From Vagococcus carniphilus (GTDB taxonomy: Bacteria > Bacillota > Bacilli > Lactobacillales > Vagococcaceae): a DNA stretch of 64,000 bases. The stretch is from positions 698,001 through 762,000 of the forward strand of contig NZ_CP060720.1 of the NCBI RefSeq assembly GCF_014397115.1. The letters run 5' to 3'. Both the position numbers and the translations under genes were made by a program. The first letter of the stretch is position 1; each line of letters begins with the position of its first letter. The notes below the pieces were generated by a model. The model was not told the DNA's origin, made no database searches, and saw only the letters and a program-made list of their open reading frames with translations. Below are positions 41,243-50,473 of the stretch, piece after piece.

Positions 41243-42163
41243 ATGGCATGGTCTAAAGAACAAATTCATTTAATGGGTACAGTTATCGATATTATGATCG
41301 AGCACGAAGAACCAACTATTTTGCTGAATAACTGTGTGGAAGAATTGAAGTGCTATGAAAAAATGTTTAGTGCCAATAGTCAAACTTCAGAACTAATGGC
41401 CATTAATTTACAAGCAGGAAAAAGCGAAGTTAAGGTTCACAGAAATTTATTTGAATTAATCAAATTAGGAAAAGAGCATAGTCTACCGGTAGATAGCCAT
41501 TTGAATATTGCGATAGGACCTCTAACTCAAGCTTGGCATATTGGTTTTGAAGATGCTCGAGTTCCAGAACAAGCTGAAATAACAAGTCTATTAAAAAAAA
41601 TTAACCCTAATAGAATCCATTTGAACGGAGCAAATCAATCCATTTATTTAGAAGAAGAAACCTCTATTGATTTAGGTGCTTTAGCAAAAGGTTACATAGC
41701 GGATTTGATGGTTGCAGATTTAAAAAGGAAGCAAGTGACATCAGGAATGATTAATTTGGGCGGAAATGTACTAGTTTTTGGAAATCCACCAAACGAGAAT
41801 CGAGATGAATGGTATATAGAAGTTCAAGTGCCTGAACAAAGTCAAAGTAAAGAACGATTTTTAATGAAGGTTAACGATAAATCAATCGTGACTTCTGGTG
41901 TTTACGAACGAGTATTGAAAAAAGGGAATCAAGTTTATCACCATATAATCAACCCAAGTACGGGGTATCCTGTTGACACTGATGTACTAAGTCTAACCAT
42001 TCTCTCAGATAAATCAGTAGAAGGCGAGATTTGGACAACTCGCTTATTTGGAAAAAAAGCAGAAGAGATGATCAAGGAAATTAACCAGACTAAAGGTATT
42101 GAAGGTATTGTTATCACTAAGACAATGTCCTACTTATCAGCTGGTATAAAACAATATTTATAA
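41243..42163 (+). CDS. apbE: FAD:protein FMN transferase (ApbE), cytosolic form
   Basis: 306 residues. The ApbE fold is clear: LMGTVIDIMI start, IAIGPLTQAWHIGF, SIDLGALAKGYIADLM, SGMINLGGNVLVFG and YHHIINPSTGYPV (metal and FAD site). ApbE moves FMN from FAD to a Ser/Thr in a Dxx(S/T)(G/S)A(S/T) motif of partner proteins. There is no signal peptide or lipobox, so it acts in the cytosol. The likely substrate lies two genes downstream, in the motif-bearing C-terminal tail of the reductase-PAS fusion. It starts 2 bases after the regulator stop. Confidence 0.92.
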   Translation: MAWSKEQIHLMGTVIDIMIEHEEPTILLNNCVEELKCYEKMFSANSQTSELMAINLQAGKSEVKVHRNLFELIKLGKEHSLPVDSHLNIAIGPLTQAWHIGFEDARVPEQAEITSLLKKINPNRIHLNGANQSIYLEEETSIDLGALAKGYIADLMVADLKRKQVTSGMINLGGNVLVFGNPPNENRDEWYIEVQVPEQSQSKERFLMKVNDKSIVTSGVYERVLKKGNQVYHHIINPSTGYPVDTDVLSLTILSDKSVEGEIWTTRLFGKKAEEMIKEINQTKGIEGIVITKTMSYLSAGIKQYL

Positions 42164-42192
42164 AAATTGAAATAGTGAAAGGAAAGAGACAA

Positions 42193-42801
42193 ATGAAAAA
42201 AATGATTGGTATCGTAGGAACTAACTCTGATAACTCAACCAATAGAGAGTTACTGAAATTTATGGCAAGACATTTTAAAGATGTAGCAGAAATTGAGGTT
42301 GTAGAAATTAAAGAGATACCTCTATTTAACAAACCAGAATCTAAAGAGGTTCCACCACTTATTAAAGAATTAGCCCAAAAAATCGAAGCTTCTGATGGCG
42401 TTATTATCAGCACACCGGAATATGATCATGCAGTACCAGCTTCTTTGATGAATGCTTTAAACTGGTTGTCTTATCACATCTATCCATTTGTTGATAAACC
42501 AGTAATGATTACAGGAGCGTCTTACGGGACATTAGGATCATCTAGAGCTCAACAACATCTAAGACAAACGTTGGATTCACCTGAATTAAAAGCTCGCATT
42601 ATGCCTAGTTCTGAATTTTTATTAAGTCACTCCTTACAAGCTTTTGATGATGAGGGAAACTTAAAAGATCAAATACAAATTAAAAAATTAGAAGGATTAT
42701 TCAGTGATTTTGTTCTTTTTTCTGAAATGGTCAAAACATTTAACCAAACTCACTTGTTGAATAAAAAAGAAGCTGAAAATTTTTCTTGGGAAAATTTATA
42801 A
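42193..42801 (+). CDS. NADPH-dependent FMN reductase family protein
   Basis: A 202-residue flavodoxin-fold reductase. GIVGTNSDNSTNRELLKFM is the FMN phosphate loop, DGVIISTPEYDHAVPASLMNALNWLS the family signature and GASYGTLGSSRAQQHLRQ the C-terminal helix start. It reduces a flavin or another acceptor with NAD(P)H. ATG 42193 is chosen over GTG 42175, with AAAGGA upstream. The next gene encodes a paralogue with two extra parts, so the two may form a hetero-oligomer. Confidence 0.88.
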   Translation: MKKMIGIVGTNSDNSTNRELLKFMARHFKDVAEIEVVEIKEIPLFNKPESKEVPPLIKELAQKIEASDGVIISTPEYDHAVPASLMNALNWLSYHIYPFVDKPVMITGASYGTLGSSRAQQHLRQTLDSPELKARIMPSSEFLLSHSLQAFDDEGNLKDQIQIKKLEGLFSDFVLFSEMVKTFNQTHLLNKKEAENFSWENL

Positions 42802-42816
42802 AAAGGAGATAACATC

Positions 42817-44001
42817 ATGAAATTAGTAGGAATTGTAGGATCAAATGCTGAAGTATCATATAATAGAATGTTGTTAAATTATATGTCAAAAGAATTCAAG
42901 TCTCTTGTAGAAATTGAAGTGCTAGAGATAGCTGATATACCTTTATTTAATCAAAGTAAAGATGAAACAATGAGTGCTCCTATTCAAAAATTAAATCAAA
43001 AAATATTAGCAGCAGATGGTGTGATTATTGCGACACCTGAGCATAATCGAACTATCCCAGCAGCTCTAAAAAGTGTGCTAGAATGGCTATCTTTTAATAT
43101 TCATCCATTAGAAGACAAACCTGTAATGATTGTAGGAGCATCATATTATGATCAAGGATCTTCGCGTGCGCAGCTTGATTTGCGTCAGATTTTAGATGCG
43201 CCAGGAGTAAATGCCATGGTATTACCAGGTAATGAGTTCTTACTTGGAAAAGTAAAAGAAGCTTTTGATGATAAAGGAAATTTAAAAGATAATCAGACTA
43301 AAAAGTTTTTAGCAAGTACCCTGATTAAATTTATTCAATTTGTTACCCTCGTTAATAAATTGGATGAAGCAGATAAACCAAAAGCTGAACCAGAGGATTT
43401 ACATGCTACAGGAAAAATAGCAACTACCATTGAAGATGTTGATATGAGTGCAGGAGATTGGGTAGAACAAGCAGCTGAAAAAGTAGGGGCAGTAGAAGGT
43501 GATACTTATGTTAAATTGAATCGAGGCATTTTAACAGTTGATCAAATTAATTATTTCCTATCATCAATGCCGATGGAGTTAACATATGCTGATAGTAATA
43601 ATCAATTTCTTTATTATAATCATGTGTCGGAAGCTGATGAGATGTTCGCGTCTAGAACGCCTGATCAAGTAGGAAACCCACTAGCTAACTGTCACCCAGA
43701 AGCCGCACTTAAAGGCGTGGAGTGGGTGATACAAGAGTTAAGAACAGGAGCTACAGATTGTGTCCGAGTAAACGTTCCGACTCATGGACCAGATAAATTT
43801 GTGGTTCATAATTATCAAGCCATTCATGATAATGATGGAAATTATGCTGGTATCAATGAATATATTTTAGATTTTAAACCAATAGTTGATTGGTATTTAA
43901 AACAAACAGGACAAACCTTAGTAGGAGATGTGAATGCTGTATCTAGTGCTTCTAAAAAGGATGAAGCAGACGCAGTATCAAGTGCCTCAGTTAAGGGATA
44001 A
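42817..44001 (+). CDS. FMN reductase-PAS fusion with tandem flavinylation-like tail
   Basis: 394 residues in three parts. Residues 1-185 form an FMN reductase domain like the preceding gene ([36 protein letters not shown]). Residues about 230-365 are a PAS_10/DUF438-C-like domain ([44 protein letters not shown]). The last 24 residues carry NAVSSASKK and DAVSSASVK. These resemble ApbE target motifs Dxx(S/T)(G/S)A(S/T), and apbE is in the same operon. Covalent FMN on the tail would feed or accept electrons from the reductase domain; this is inference. Confidence 0.82.
   Translation: MKLVGIVGSNAEVSYNRMLLNYMSKEFKSLVEIEVLEIADIPLFNQSKDETMSAPIQKLNQKILAADGVIIATPEHNRTIPAALKSVLEWLSFNIHPLEDKPVMIVGASYYDQGSSRAQLDLRQILDAPGVNAMVLPGNEFLLGKVKEAFDDKGNLKDNQTKKFLASTLIKFIQFVTLVNKLDEADKPKAEPEDLHATGKIATTIEDVDMSAGDWVEQAAEKVGAVEGDTYVKLNRGILTVDQINYFLSSMPMELTYADSNNQFLYYNHVSEADEMFASRTPDQVGNPLANCHPEAALKGVEWVIQELRTGATDCVRVNVPTHGPDKFVVHNYQAIHDNDGNYAGINEYILDFKPIVDWYLKQTGQTLVGDVNAVSSASKKDEADAVSSASVKG
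43933..43989 (+). repeat. tandem flavinylation-like motifs (coding)
   Basis: Codons 43933-43953 encode NAVSSAS and codons 43969-43989 encode DAVSSAS, 15 bases apart. The AVSSAS parts use different synonymous codons (GCT-GTA-TCT versus GCA-GTA-TCA, and so on). The peptide repeat has therefore been kept while the DNA drifted, arguing for selection on the motif. Confidence 0.6.
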
Positions 44002-44002
44002 A

Positions 44003-44056
44003 AAATAAGAGTATGGAGCAGTTCTAATGACTACTTCATACTCTTATTTCTTTTTT
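44003..44056. terminator. bidirectional terminator after the reductase operon and tagO
   Basis: AAATAAGAGTATG pairs perfectly with CATACTCTTATTT across a 21-base loop, followed by C and a T-run. It overlaps the last codons of tagO on the other strand. Confidence 0.8.
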
Positions 44057-45174
44057 TCTTCTCTTTTCTTCAACACTTCTTTTCGGTAGGCTTTATTTCC
44101 AAGAAATTTAAGAGCATTTAAAAGAGGTTGTTTATCAACGCCAGTTAAGCCAATCATTTCGATGAAAATTTGTAAACCGAACAGACAAGCAATCGTTAAA
44201 AGAATCGTTGCCCATGTGTTAGTAAACATGTAAAGAAGAGCGATAATTGAAAAAATAAGTGCCATACAATAGATGGCTAAAACAGCTCCTCGATGAGTAA
44301 AACCCAAAGAAATCAAACGATGATGCAGATGCATTTTATCAGCCGAAGAGATAGGGCGTTTATTAAGACGTCTTCTAATCATCGCAAACAAAGTATCTGT
44401 GATAGGTACACCTAAAATAATAAGTGGTGTAATCAACGTGATGAACGTGGCATTTTTAAGTCCCTGTATAGAAAGAACTGAAATTAAAAAGCCGAGTTGC
44501 AAAGCACCCGTGTCCCCCAAAAATATTTTGGCTGGATAGAAATTAAAAGGGAAAAATCCTAGTACACTCATTAATAAAATAAAAATAGCCAGTGGAACTT
44601 GAAGTTGAACAGCGCCTGTTGAAGAAGCTACGTAACCAACAATCCCAATGGTAGTTAAGGCAATGATTGAGATACCAGAGGCCAAACCATCTAAACCATC
44701 CACAAGATTAATAGCATTAGTTAAACCGACAATCCAAAGTACCGTAATTGGATAACTTAACCAATCTAAAGGAACAAGTCCAATATGTGGCAAAGTAATT
44801 GTACTTACAGTGATATCAAAAACAAAGCAAACATAAAGGGCAGCAATCATCACGCCAATTAATTTTTGTCTTGGTTTTAATTCGAAGATGTCATCAATCA
44901 ATCCTGTCAAGACAACAATTCCAGATGAGATGACTAAATGAATCGCATATCTAAAGGGAATTAAGTCAGGGAATAGAAAAAGGATTGAAATAGAAAAAGC
45001 AATATAAATAGCTAGCCCACCTGCTGTAGGCATAGGGACTTTATTGATTCTTCTAGAGTTTGGTTTATCTACTGCACCAATTTTTAAAGAAAGTTTTTTT
45101 ATTAAAGGTGTCATTAAAAATGCTAGGATCATAGTTAAAAATAAACGCAAGGCTATTTTTAAAAGAAAATCCAT
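44044..45174 (-). CDS. tagO: undecaprenyl-phosphate GlcNAc-1-phosphate transferase (TagO/WecA type)
   Basis: A 376-residue polytopic enzyme with about eleven helices. GLIDDIFELKPRQKL holds the catalytic Asp pair, NAINLVDGLDGLASG and FPFNFYPAKIFLGDTGALQLGF are family motifs, and HLHHRLISLGF is the WecA/TagO-type loop. It transfers GlcNAc-1-phosphate from UDP-GlcNAc to undecaprenyl phosphate, the first step of wall teichoic acid and of some capsules. It is divergent from the LCP-tagH-tagG cluster and supplies its lipid intermediate. Confidence 0.93.
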   Translation of the reverse strand: MDFLLKIALRLFLTMILAFLMTPLIKKLSLKIGAVDKPNSRRINKVPMPTAGGLAIYIAFSISILFLFPDLIPFRYAIHLVISSGIVVLTGLIDDIFELKPRQKLIGVMIAALYVCFVFDITVSTITLPHIGLVPLDWLSYPITVLWIVGLTNAINLVDGLDGLASGISIIALTTIGIVGYVASSTGAVQLQVPLAIFILLMSVLGFFPFNFYPAKIFLGDTGALQLGFLISVLSIQGLKNATFITLITPLIILGVPITDTLFAMIRRRLNKRPISSADKMHLHHRLISLGFTHRGAVLAIYCMALIFSIIALLYMFTNTWATILLTIACLFGLQIFIEMIGLTGVDKQPLLNALKFLGNKAYRKEVLKKREEKKK

Positions 45175-45308
45175 ATATTATTTACCTACTTTCACAATTC
45201 AACAAGTATTATACACGAGATTTGGGCTCTAAACAATGCGGAAATTTGTTAGGAATTTCTTAAAATATTTAAAAATACCGATATTATCTATTTTTGAAAG
45301 ATACCCTA

Positions 45309-45317
45309 TGTTATACT
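45309..45317 (+). promoter_or_regulatory. extended -10 promoter of the LCP ligase gene
   Basis: TGTTATACT is an extended -10 element 36 bases before the TTG start at 45353. It lies inside the longer open frame from 45236, which supports the shorter start. Confidence 0.45.
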
Positions 45318-45352
45318 ATCTAAGAATAATTGAAGACGTAGGAGTTTTGACT

Positions 45353-46516
45353 TTGACAAAAGATAAAAGAAGAAATAAACGAAGAGATAAACAAAAAGAG
45401 AACGAACCCTTAGCAATCGAGTACAATGAAGATCGAGACTTTAATAGAAGAAGAAATAATGCAAAGCCTAAAAAGAATAATATTTGGGTAACTATGGGAA
45501 AAGGACTAGTCATTGTTTTACTACTGGCTATCTTAGGCGGTGTTGTCTATTTTGTGAAAGGTTTAATGGATACAAATGATTTCCTAAATAAATCTTATAC
45601 ACCAAGATCCTCTAAATCGGTAGAAAATGATAAAATAGACGTTCAAAAGGACCCAATATCAGTCTTAATCTTAGGGCTAGATGACAATAGTGAACGAGAA
45701 CTAGGTAGTGCGAGAACAGATTCGATGCTGCTATTAACAATCAATCCAACAGAAGAGCTAGTCACAATGACAAGTATTCCTCGTGATACGTACACACAAA
45801 TCGAGTCAAAAGAATTTGTTGGAAAAGATAAAATTAACTCGGCATTTGCTTATGGTGGGATTGATTCAACCATTGATGCTGTTGAAAACTTACTAAACGT
45901 TCCAATTAACTATTATGCAACAGCAGACTTTAGAGCCTTTAACAATATTGTAGATGCCTTAGGTGGTGTTGAGATTGATGTGCCGTTTACTTTAACGGAA
46001 CAAAACTCAAAAGGTGAGAAGGTTGTTGAGTTAAAAGAAGGAAAACATCTACTTAACGGAGAAGAAGCTTTAGCCTTCTCAAGAACTCGTTACATTGATA
46101 ACGATATCGAACGTGGTAAAAGACAACAACAAGTGCTAGAAGCGATTGCTAAAAAAGCAATGGATGTTGGAACAATTGCAAAATATAAGAGTATTTTAGA
46201 AGCATTAGATGGTCATATCAAAACAGATATGCCATCAAACAAAATATTATCAGTGGCTCAATCAGGTTTAACAAAAGATTACAAATTTGATTCTTATGCC
46301 TTTTCATGGGTTGGATTTGATTATGCTCCATTTGGTGAACCAATCAGCATGGTTGCCCTTCACCAAGATAGTATTGATTATATCTCACACAGATTTAGAG
46401 TTTCTCTTGGTCTAGATAAAAAAGACAAACGAGATGAACCGGGATATAAATATGAAACAGACGGTGTTGTATCACCTGAAACATTCCCAAATGATGGGGC
46501 AGCAGTTATTAACTAA
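45353..46516 (+). CDS. LCP-family polymer-peptidoglycan ligase
   Basis: 387 residues from TTG 45353, 8 bases after AGGAG. The open frame extends to 45236 but contains the promoter. A basic N-terminus (KDKRRNKRRDKQKE), one membrane helix (about residues 50-70) and an extracellular LCP domain are seen: ISVLILGLDDNSERELGSARTDSMLL, SIPRDTYTQI, KINSAFAYGG, and FSRTRYIDNDIERGKRQQQ. It probably joins wall teichoic acid to peptidoglycan, given its place between tagO and tagH. This is the second LCP protein in the window. Confidence 0.9.
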   Translation: MTKDKRRNKRRDKQKENEPLAIEYNEDRDFNRRRNNAKPKKNNIWVTMGKGLVIVLLLAILGGVVYFVKGLMDTNDFLNKSYTPRSSKSVENDKIDVQKDPISVLILGLDDNSERELGSARTDSMLLLTINPTEELVTMTSIPRDTYTQIESKEFVGKDKINSAFAYGGIDSTIDAVENLLNVPINYYATADFRAFNNIVDALGGVEIDVPFTLTEQNSKGEKVVELKEGKHLLNGEEALAFSRTRYIDNDIERGKRQQQVLEAIAKKAMDVGTIAKYKSILEALDGHIKTDMPSNKILSVAQSGLTKDYKFDSYAFSWVGFDYAPFGEPISMVALHQDSIDYISHRFRVSLGLDKKDKRDEPGYKYETDGVVSPETFPNDGAAVIN

Positions 46517-46525
46517 AAAATAAAG

Positions 46526-46573
46526 AAAAGGAAAGGCAAAACGATGACATGGTTTTAACCCTTTCCTTTTTTT
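46526..46573 (+). terminator. terminator of the LCP ligase gene
   Basis: AAAAGGAAAGG and AAAAC pair with GTTTT and CCTTTCCTTTT, followed by further T. It separates the ligase from the tagH operon. Confidence 0.75.
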
Positions 46574-46685
46574 GTTGATAAAAACTAAGAATCTTATAAA
46601 ATTCTTTAGTATTTTTGAAAAATAATGTATTTTAGTGTAAAATCTCTATGAGGTTTCAATGATACAAAGATAGGATGAGACAACT

Positions 46686-47765
46686 TTGAAACAAGAAGAG
46701 AATGTAAAAGTTCAATTAACAATGATCACAAAAGAATATGATCTATATAAGAAAAAATCAGACAAAATTAAAGCACTCTTTAAATTTTCTGAAAAAAGTG
46801 TTCCTCATTTTTGGGGACTCAAAGGTATTGATTTAAAAGTCTATGCAGGAGAAGCAGTTGGTCTAATCGGGATTAATGGTTCAGGTAAATCAACTCTTTC
46901 TAATATCCTAGCAGGGATAATTCCGCAAACGACAGGACAAATGATGATCGACGGAGAAACCTCAATAATTGCGATTGGGGCAGGGTTAAAACCTCAATTA
47001 ACTGGAAAAGAAAATATTCGATTAAAATGTTTGATGAGTGGATTTACCAATGAACAAATTGACGACATGATGGAAGATATTAAAGCATTTGCTGACTTGG
47101 GCGATTTTATTGATCAACCTGTAAAAAATTACTCAAGTGGGATGCGCTCTCGATTAGGTTTTGCGATTGCCGTGCATAACAATCCAGATGTTTTAATCAT
47201 TGATGAGGCTCTTTCTGTTGGGGATGATACTTTCTATCAAAAATGTGTGGAACGTATTTTGAAATTCAAATCAGAAGGTAAAACAATCTTCTTCGTTTCC
47301 CATTCATTATCACAAATTGAAAAGTTATGTGACAAAGTAGCTTGGATTCATTACGGTGAGCTAAGGGAATATGGTGAAACAAAAGAAGTAGTAGAACATT
47401 ATAATGATTTTATTAAATGGTTTAGAAAACAAAGTGCAGCAGATAAGAAAAAATACCAAGAAGACTATAAGGTAAAACAAGTTGAATTCAATGAAGAAGA
47501 ATTAAAGAAAATTGCTATGGAAAGAAACCATGATGAAGCGGCTCTAAAGGGACCTGCTATTGGGAAGATGTCAATCTTAACGAAGCTTCTTTTAGTGGCA
47601 ATGCTACTTTCAATGATGTTATTTGGTTATCTCCACTTAAGTGGTCGTGCCTTCTCATCTATTTTAGCTAAAGCAGATGAAACAAGCCAAGTGGCAACTA
47701 GCGAAACAACGTTGATTCAAGCAAGTACTCTTGGAATAGATGACCATGAAAAACTTTCTAGTTAG
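46686..47765 (+). CDS. tagH: teichoic acid export ATP-binding protein TagH
   Basis: 359 residues. The ABC ATPase has Walker A GINGSGKST, Q-loop region and signature NYSSGMRSRLG, Walker B VLIIDEALSVGD and the H-loop FVSHS. The start KEYDLYKKKSDKIKALF is diagnostic for TagH. A C-terminal membrane segment (about 305-323) and a short extracytoplasmic tail follow. With TagG it flips or exports the lipid-linked polymer. The start is TTG 46686; no better ATG is available. It overlaps the next gene by 26 bases. Confidence 0.93.
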   Translation: MKQEENVKVQLTMITKEYDLYKKKSDKIKALFKFSEKSVPHFWGLKGIDLKVYAGEAVGLIGINGSGKSTLSNILAGIIPQTTGQMMIDGETSIIAIGAGLKPQLTGKENIRLKCLMSGFTNEQIDDMMEDIKAFADLGDFIDQPVKNYSSGMRSRLGFAIAVHNNPDVLIIDEALSVGDDTFYQKCVERILKFKSEGKTIFFVSHSLSQIEKLCDKVAWIHYGELREYGETKEVVEHYNDFIKWFRKQSAADKKKYQEDYKVKQVEFNEEELKKIAMERNHDEAALKGPAIGKMSILTKLLLVAMLLSMMLFGYLHLSGRAFSSILAKADETSQVATSETTLIQASTLGIDDHEKLSS

Positions 47766-48885
47766 TCAGTTAAAAAATATCTATTCAGCTTATGTAAATA
47801 AGCTCTCTAGAAAAAGTCACTCGAAAGAATTGAAACAACAAGTGGTTTATTTATTGAGTTTTCCAAACAACAATCATGGTTTAATTGAAGAGTTAAACGA
47901 AAAATACCCTGTTGTTGTTTGCTATACGAAAAATATGGCAAGTGAAGCACTAGTATTAAAAGAACTAGGCATTGAAATTCACTTGATTGATAGCTTTAGT
48001 GGTTTAAGAGAAACAGTGCAGGCTGTTAGTGAGAGTCAAGTAGTTCTAGCAGACAATTATTTTGCTTTTCTAGGTGATATAGAAAAGCAAGAGAGTCAGA
48101 GTTTCTTTCAAATCTGGCATGCTACTGGAGCGATTAAACAATTTGGTTTGGAAGATGTCAAAAGTAAAGCGCGATCTAAGAGTGATCAAGAACGATTTAA
48201 GCGTGTTTACAATAGCTTTGATTACTTTGTTGTTGGGTCAAAAAAAATGGGTGAGGTCTTCATTAGAAGCTATGGTGTGAAGGAATCCAACATTTGTTAC
48301 ACGGGTTTTCCAAGAACTGACTATCTACTAAAGGAAGTAAAAGAAAAGAATACTGAATCTACTCAGACGAAAATACTCTATTTACCAACCTATCGTCAGG
48401 AAAAGAATCAACACTTAACAGATGATATGGTAAAATTGGTGGAGAGTTTAGATGACACGTATTATCTGAAAATAAAAACACATCCTCATGAGGAGATAAC
48501 TCAAGAGGAATTGATAAAAACATCTAGTCAGATTGAACTAGTTAAAAGTGATGAATCAGCAGATAAGCTCTTACTTGAGGCTGATATCTTAATAACAGAT
48601 TATTCGTCTGTTGCTTTTGATTATAGTTTGATTAATCCAGCAGGTAAGCTGATATTTTATTGGTACGATGAAGCTCGTTACATAAAAGAAACAGGGCTTC
48701 AACCAAATATAAAAGAAAGCTTACCAAGTCAGGTATGTCACTCCATTGAAGAAGTGGTTGCTGAAATTAAGAGTCAACAACAAGATTTATCTCACTTCAA
48801 TAAAATATGGAATACATACAATGATGGACAGGCTACAAAAAGACTGCTAGAGAAGATTGCAGAGAAAATGGATGGAAATACATGA
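47740..48885 (+). CDS. TagB-like CDP-glycerol glycerophosphotransferase
   Basis: 381 residues of the Glyphos_transf family. IWHATGAIKQFGL, YVVGSKKMGEVF-like FVVGSKKMG, GFPRTDYLL, ILYLPTYRQ, LKIKTHPHE and LITDYSSVAFDY are the family landmarks. It lies next to tagA and so probably adds the first glycerol phosphate to the ManNAc-GlcNAc linkage unit (TagB role). The start may be ATG 47740 or 47746. Membrane-associated, cytoplasmic face. Confidence 0.82.
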   Translation: MTMKNFLVSQLKNIYSAYVNKLSRKSHSKELKQQVVYLLSFPNNNHGLIEELNEKYPVVVCYTKNMASEALVLKELGIEIHLIDSFSGLRETVQAVSESQVVLADNYFAFLGDIEKQESQSFFQIWHATGAIKQFGLEDVKSKARSKSDQERFKRVYNSFDYFVVGSKKMGEVFIRSYGVKESNICYTGFPRTDYLLKEVKEKNTESTQTKILYLPTYRQEKNQHLTDDMVKLVESLDDTYYLKIKTHPHEEITQEELIKTSSQIELVKSDESADKLLLEADILITDYSSVAFDYSLINPAGKLIFYWYDEARYIKETGLQPNIKESLPSQVCHSIEEVVAEIKSQQQDLSHFNKIWNTYNDGQATKRLLEKIAEKMDGNT

Positions 48886-49622
48886 GCTATAAACAAGAAG
48901 ATATCTTAGGCGTTCCCGTCGATATTTTAACCATGTCAGATATCAAACGTGATTTACTGACTTATTTTGAAGAAAATAAAAAAATGACTTTAACGAGTGT
49001 GAACCCTCAGATTTTATTGATGGCAGAACAAAACGAAAAGGTTAAGGAATTTGTTAAAAATTCAACCCATAAAATTCCTGATGGCATTGGCTTAGTTAAG
49101 GTTTCAAAATGGACCAAAGGCCAGATTAAAACAAGAGTCGCAGGAATTGAAGTGATGCATGAAGTGCTTCATTTTGCTAACGAACACAAAAAGAGAATCT
49201 TTTTATTAGGCGCAAAACCAGAAGTGGCACAACGCGCTTCAGAAAATATTGCAAGAGATTTTCCAAATCTAACGGTGGCAGGTTGGATTGATGGTTACAC
49301 GAAAATGAGTGACCATGATATTGTTAGTAAAATGAATCAAGCTCAGACAGATATGGTTTTTGTTGCAATGGGTAGCCCGAAACAAGAAGAATGGCTACAA
49401 AACAATCTATCTGTATTAAATGCGATTGTCTATCAAACTGTTGGCGGAAGTTTAGATGTCATTAGTGGCACAGTTAAACGAGCACCTGAGTTTTTTATTA
49501 AAACAAATCTAGAGTGGTTATATCGCTCATGCGCTAACCCGAAAAGATTTTACCGAATTTTTCAACTACCAGTCTTTGTCTTAAAAGCACTTAGCTGGAA
49601 TCGGAAAAATGGGGAACATTAA
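48882..49622 (+). CDS. tagA: TagA/WecG-type N-acetylmannosaminyltransferase
   Basis: A 246-residue GT26 glycosyltransferase. TSVNPQILLMAEQN, IPDGIGLV with the catalytic-region Asp, RVAGIEVMHE, FLLGAKPEVAQRASE and VAMGSPKQEEWL are typical. It adds ManNAc from UDP-ManNAc to lipid-linked GlcNAc, the second step of the linkage unit. The UDP-GlcNAc 2-epimerase that makes UDP-ManNAc is encoded at 55464. ATGA overlap with the preceding gene. Confidence 0.94.
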   Translation: MSYKQEDILGVPVDILTMSDIKRDLLTYFEENKKMTLTSVNPQILLMAEQNEKVKEFVKNSTHKIPDGIGLVKVSKWTKGQIKTRVAGIEVMHEVLHFANEHKKRIFLLGAKPEVAQRASENIARDFPNLTVAGWIDGYTKMSDHDIVSKMNQAQTDMVFVAMGSPKQEEWLQNNLSVLNAIVYQTVGGSLDVISGTVKRAPEFFIKTNLEWLYRSCANPKRFYRIFQLPVFVLKALSWNRKNGEH

Positions 49623-49636
49623 GGAGAGTTTTAAAC

Positions 49637-50455
49637 GTGAATGACGTAAAAACAATAATTTTAGAGCAAATCAATAATTTTGGGATTATTCGACGTATTT
49701 CTAAATACGAAGAAAAAGCAACCTATCAAAGTCACTATCTTGGACTTATTTGGCAGTTTCTAAATCCTGCCATTCAAATTGGGATTTATTATCTAGTATT
49801 TGGACTTGGTGTAAACCAAGGTCGTAAAGCAGATGGGGTTCCTTATATTGTTTGGATGTTAATCGGGATCATTGCTTGGTTCTTTATCAACAGCTCCATC
49901 TTAGGTGGTTCTAATAGTATTTACCGCCAAGTTGGTATGGTATCTAAGATGAAGTTCCCTGTGAGTATTTTACCATTAGTGAATATTACCAGTAACTTTG
50001 TTAGCTACCGTGCGATGATGATTCTTCTAATGGGAACGATGTTTGGTTTTGGCATTTCCCCAACTATTTATTGGTTACAGTATATCTATTACTTTATCTG
50101 TATGATTGCCTTTTTATTCGCCTTTGGTGTTTTAAACTCGACGATTACAGTTTTAGTAAGAGATTACCATATTATGCTTCAATCTATTTTGAGATTATTA
50201 TTCTACATTTCAGGTCCAATTTGGAACTTTAAAACAATGTTTAGAGGAACAAGCCACAGATGGTTTATTAGATTATTAGAGTTAAATCCAATTTATTACA
50301 TTATTGATGGTTTTAGAGACTCATTCCTTTCGAAGGGATGGTTCTGGGAAAAAGGAACACAAACGATCTTTTTCTGGTTAGTTGTCATGTTCCTACTTAT
50401 TGTCGGCTCTCATATCCATATGAAATTTAGAGCACGATTTGTTGACTTTATTTAA
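49637..50455 (+). CDS. tagG: teichoic acid export permease TagG
   Basis: A 272-residue ABC-2 permease with six helices. YLGLIWQFLNPAIQIGIYYLVFGLG (split about residues 32-56), IAWFFINSSILGGSNSI and LLELNPIYYIIDGFRDSFL match TagG/Wzm permeases. It pairs with TagH to export the polymer. In this cluster tagG and tagH are separated by two biosynthesis genes rather than adjacent, which is a small rearrangement relative to Bacillus. Confidence 0.93.
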   Translation: MNDVKTIILEQINNFGIIRRISKYEEKATYQSHYLGLIWQFLNPAIQIGIYYLVFGLGVNQGRKADGVPYIVWMLIGIIAWFFINSSILGGSNSIYRQVGMVSKMKFPVSILPLVNITSNFVSYRAMMILLMGTMFGFGISPTIYWLQYIYYFICMIAFLFAFGVLNSTITVLVRDYHIMLQSILRLLFYISGPIWNFKTMFRGTSHRWFIRLLELNPIYYIIDGFRDSFLSKGWFWEKGTQTIFFWLVVMFLLIVGSHIHMKFRARFVDFI

Positions 50456-50473
50456 GATTAAAGGAGCACAGAC

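Noticed and set aside
45236-45352. N-terminal extension of the LCP ligase from ATG 45236
   Set aside because: The segment contains an extended -10 promoter and lacks a ribosome site, while TTG 45353 has AGGAG at 8 bases and gives a normal LCP N-terminus.
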